NCBI RefSeq assembly: GCF_003148385.1
Contig: NZ_CP029463.1
Coordinates: 2,232,001-2,296,000 of the forward strand
DNA: 64,000 nt
DNA from: Flavobacterium sediminis
Lineage (GTDB): Bacteria; Bacteroidota; Bacteroidia; Flavobacteriales; Flavobacteriaceae
Direction of reading: 5' to 3'
The position numbers were made by a program, and so were the translations under genes. Shown here in pieces: positions 61,507 to 64,000 of this stretch; position 1 is the stretch's first letter, and each line of letters opens with the position of its first letter. The notes below the pieces were generated by a model. That model was not told where the DNA came from and searched no databases. It saw nothing but the letters and a program-made list of their open reading frames with translations.

Positions 61507-64000
61507 TTAGAAGATCACTTTTTTATGAATAGTTATTCCGCTTTCAAGTGTGATTTGAAGTAGGAGAGTGGTATTGTTCTTTTGCAGAGAATTAAAAATA
61601 ACTTCGTTATTCTCTACATTTGATTTAGAAGCAATGTGTCTTCCCAGAACATCAAATACCCGAACAGACCTTATTCTTTCAATACTTGATTTAACAGTTA
61701 ATTCATTTTCAGTAACAGCCCAGACATTATTTTCAATTTCATTGATGTCTTCTGTACTTAATGAGTTGATGGTGTATCTTAGTACAAATCTGTTATTAAA
61801 GATACCGGATGTAGTACTAAAAGTATATGGCATGCTTCTCAGGTCATGAATTACATTTGTTGTCAGATCTTCAAGATAGATATCTTGTGGTGTATCTCCG
61901 AACAATCCGTCTAAAGCACCTATTCCGATTGAGTAAATTCCATCCTGAGGGACATTTATTCCTAATGGAACCTGATCATTTACATTAAAAGGGGTTTGCC
62001 TACCTTGAATGGTCATTTCCTGATTGTTAACCAAAGAGAATAAATTCAGGTTTAGCTTTTTGTCTGTAATAGCATCGTATAATCGGTCTTCATCATTTGT
62101 GGCACCATCAATATATCCTACAAGTGCTCTTACTGAAGTGTTGTCAGGAGCAATTAAGTCTAACCAAATTCTATGTTTGTCAATATTTGATCCGGAAGAA
62201 GCATTTTTGAAAAACTCTCCGTTATCATATAAATTACTTCTCATAGAATTATTGAATGAAACATTTTGTGATGTTGCTCCGGCATGATTCATTAGTACAA
62301 AGAAACCTTGTCCGGCTGCAATGCTACCGTTAAATACTCCGGGGCCTGATGATGTTCCGGTTGCATTATATGTTAAGTAATCACCCGGTGTATAATTGTA
62401 TACAAAACTATCGTAAAACGGATCTACTATTGCAGATGACGGTAAAGTACCATGTGTCCATAATTTTACAAAACCGGCTATATTCGTATTTGTTGTTAAG
62501 AAATTAATAGCGTTGATCGCAGAAGGATATGGGTTTCCTACTAAGTTCCAGTTGTCATCGTCTTTAGTAGCTAATGTACAAGTAGCACAAGTAGTGTAAT
62601 CGGCACCATCATAAGTGCCTCTAACGATTGGAGTTGAAATGTTTCCGTTATTTGGTGTACCTGCAAAAGTAGCTGTAAAGTTTTGTAAAGCCGTAGTATA
62701 GTTGTCAGGCCCCCTAACAATATATCCTTTTCCTATTGTCATGTTCTCAATACCTCCCGACCAATTTCCATAACCGTTTAAATTACTTGCTATAGTAGGA
62801 GTCCATTTGTAAATAGCACCGGTAGTATTAGGGGAGATATTTCCGGAAGAGAATGATGTTACAGGTGAAGACCAGTAAACATAATCTAATTTACGGATAT
62901 TAGTATCTCTATCCATGTGCATAGCTCCTGAACCAGAGTTACTTATGTTGTTGATTTGAACTAAACTTCCGGCATTGTCTAAAATCAAGTCTCCGGTAGT
63001 GCTGATGTTTACCCAATCTGTTATAGTAACTGCATTATCAGTATTCACGGTTAATGAAGCATCATTCTGAATGCTTAGGTTTAAGCCCACACCATTGTAT
63101 CCGGTACCTGATATAACAGGGTCTGTTGTTGTATCTGGAATTACAACACAGTCAAGTGCTGTAGGTTTACCAGCAGGTGTCCAGTTATTGTCGTTATCCC
63201 AATCATTATTTATAGAACCGTTCCAAACTTTTGCACCGTTAACGGTAACTGTAGTTTCGTCTGTTTCTGTTAAAACTGTTCCATCACATAAAGTATAGGT
63301 AATAGCTGCTGTATAAGTAGTGGTAGCACTTGGACAAACATTAATAACATCAGTAGTTCCTATTATCGGACCGGAAGTACCAGCTCCTTCATACCAAGTT
63401 AATGAGGTGATTGAAGTTCCGGACGGAACAAAACGCCAAGCTTCATTCGTAGCCTCCCAATTGGTGTCTAATCCGTTTCTACCCGGTGCTACTGTAGCTA
63501 AAGTTGCGTCTGCATTTTGTATACCTACAATAGCATTACCGTTGTTCCATGGACTCACATTATTATTGTCAATATGTTTTTCTTTTATATAAACTTCAAT
63601 AACATTCGTATTTTCATATAAAACCATCATTCCGGTATATAGAATACTGTTGTCAGAGAACATAGGTACATCACTCCATCCAACTACCAATGCTCTACAT
63701 CCGGTATTTAACGTGATCAGTTCCCAACCTACTTCCCCTCCTTCGCTCGGATCTATATCGTGGTAAACACCGTAAATCGTATTTGCAAAAAGAGCTCCGG
63801 TAGTACTTGGTAGATCATCATCAAAGGAATATCCAGAACCAGAGTCAGCTACAGATATGTCAAAGGTCAATAACCCGTTTGAACCAATTGAGCATTGGTT
63901 GTAAGTATTACCATAGAAACAAAAATCAAATGGCAAAGTTACGATCGGAGACCATCGGTCATCAATATTAACACTCACAGGGTTCTTTAAACAACTGAAC
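61507..64000 (-). CDS. Large T9SS-secreted surface protein, N-terminus outside the window
   Basis: The frame stays open to the window edge, so the gene begins to the right. The visible 830 residues start with a repeated-domain segment ('VTLPFDFCFYGNTYNQCSIGSNGLLTFDI'), continue with Ser/Thr/Asn-rich beta domains and end with a type A T9SS sorting domain ('VWAVTENELTVKSSIERIRSVRVFDVLGRHI' to 'ITLESGITIHKKVIF'). It should be exported across the outer membrane by the type IX system and remain on the surface, perhaps as an adhesin. A GTG at 63978 is only an internal codon. Confidence 0.88.
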   Translation of the reverse strand, partial: FSCLKNPVSVNIDDRWSPIVTLPFDFCFYGNTYNQCSIGSNGLLTFDISVADSGSGYSFDDDLPSTTGALFANTIYGVYHDIDPSEGGEVGWELITLNTGCRALVVGWSDVPMFSDNSILYTGMMVLYENTNVIEVYIKEKHIDNNNVSPWNNGNAIVGIQNADATLATVAPGRNGLDTNWEATNEAWRFVPSGTSITSLTWYEGAGTSGPIIGTTDVINVCPSATTTYTAAITYTLCDGTVLTETDETTVTVNGAKVWNGSINNDWDNDNNWTPAGKPTALDCVVIPDTTTDPVISGTGYNGVGLNLSIQNDASLTVNTDNAVTITDWVNISTTGDLILDNAGSLVQINNISNSGSGAMHMDRDTNIRKLDYVYWSSPVTSFSSGNISPNTTGAIYKWTPTIASNLNGYGNWSGGIENMTIGKGYIVRGPDNYTTALQNFTATFAGTPNNGNISTPIVRGTYDGADYTTCATCTLATKDDDNWNLVGNPYPSAINAINFLTTNTNIAGFVKLWTHGTLPSSAIVDPFYDSFVYNYTPGDYLTYNATGTSSGPGVFNGSIAAGQGFFVLMNHAGATSQNVSFNNSMRSNLYDNGEFFKNASSGSNIDKHRIWLDLIAPDNTSVRALVGYIDGATNDEDRLYDAITDKKLNLNLFSLVNNQEMTIQGRQTPFNVNDQVPLGINVPQDGIYSIGIGALDGLFGDTPQDIYLEDLTTNVIHDLRSMPYTFSTTSGIFNNRFVLRYTINSLSTEDINEIENNVWAVTENELTVKSSIERIRSVRVFDVLGRHIASKSNVENNEVIFNSLQKNNTTLLLQITLESGITIHKKVIF

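Overview
The window looks like the chromosome of a member of the Flavobacteriaceae (Bacteroidota). The evidence is the Bacteroidota -7 promoter box TAnnTTTG in front of many genes, start codons without a clear Shine-Dalgarno, a type IX secretion C-terminal signal on a large surface protein, and many family-typical proteins (GSCFA, DUF4136, DUF4230, DUF6340, DUF6498, DUF5522).

Region 1 (1 to about 9,770) is the end of an integrated mobile element. It is clearly more AT-rich than the rest. It carries the 3' end of a type IIG restriction-modification gene, a translationally coupled RES-domain plus membrane-protein pair (a candidate two-gene defence module), an AbiF/AbiD-type HEPN abortive-infection gene flanked by possible RNA genes, and then, on the minus strand, DUF3871, a Sak4-like ATPase, an 808-residue SF2 helicase and a tyrosine recombinase. 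An array of GTGTACC repeats lies between the recombinase and two tandem, identical initiator tRNA-Met genes. The element abuts the 3' end of the first tRNA, as expected for tRNA-targeted integration. Its other end is outside the window.

Region 2 (10,000 to 28,200) is housekeeping: era and der GTPases, a leuA-leuC-leuD-leuB operon, an outer-membrane beta-barrel protein, an M23-MerR-LemA-TPM-TPM operon and alaS. Region 3 (28,200 to 44,030) is a flavobacterial accessory stretch of lipoproteins and secreted proteins, followed by two tandem TPR histidine kinases, an OmpA/PD40 protein, a DUF6498 membrane protein and a LuxR-type response regulator. Three copies of a dyad-symmetric motif lie 45 to 60 bp upstream of genes here and suggest a small regulon. 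Region 4 (44,070 to 64,000) holds a rhodanese, an aromatic amino acid hydroxylase, an AsmA protein, the ilvE-D-B-N-C-A operon preceded by an Ile/Val/Leu-rich leader peptide and terminator (classical attenuation), urocanate hydratase and a T9SS surface protein cut by the window end.

Four genes (leuC, ilvD, a DUF4136 gene and a lipoprotein gene) are each split by an apparent loss of one base in a homopolymer run. This pattern looks more like sequencing error than four independent pseudogenes. With leuC and ilvD intact, the window encodes a complete leucine branch and most of isoleucine/valine synthesis. No stretch longer than 300 bp lacks a gene. No CRISPR array, rRNA or insertion sequence was seen.
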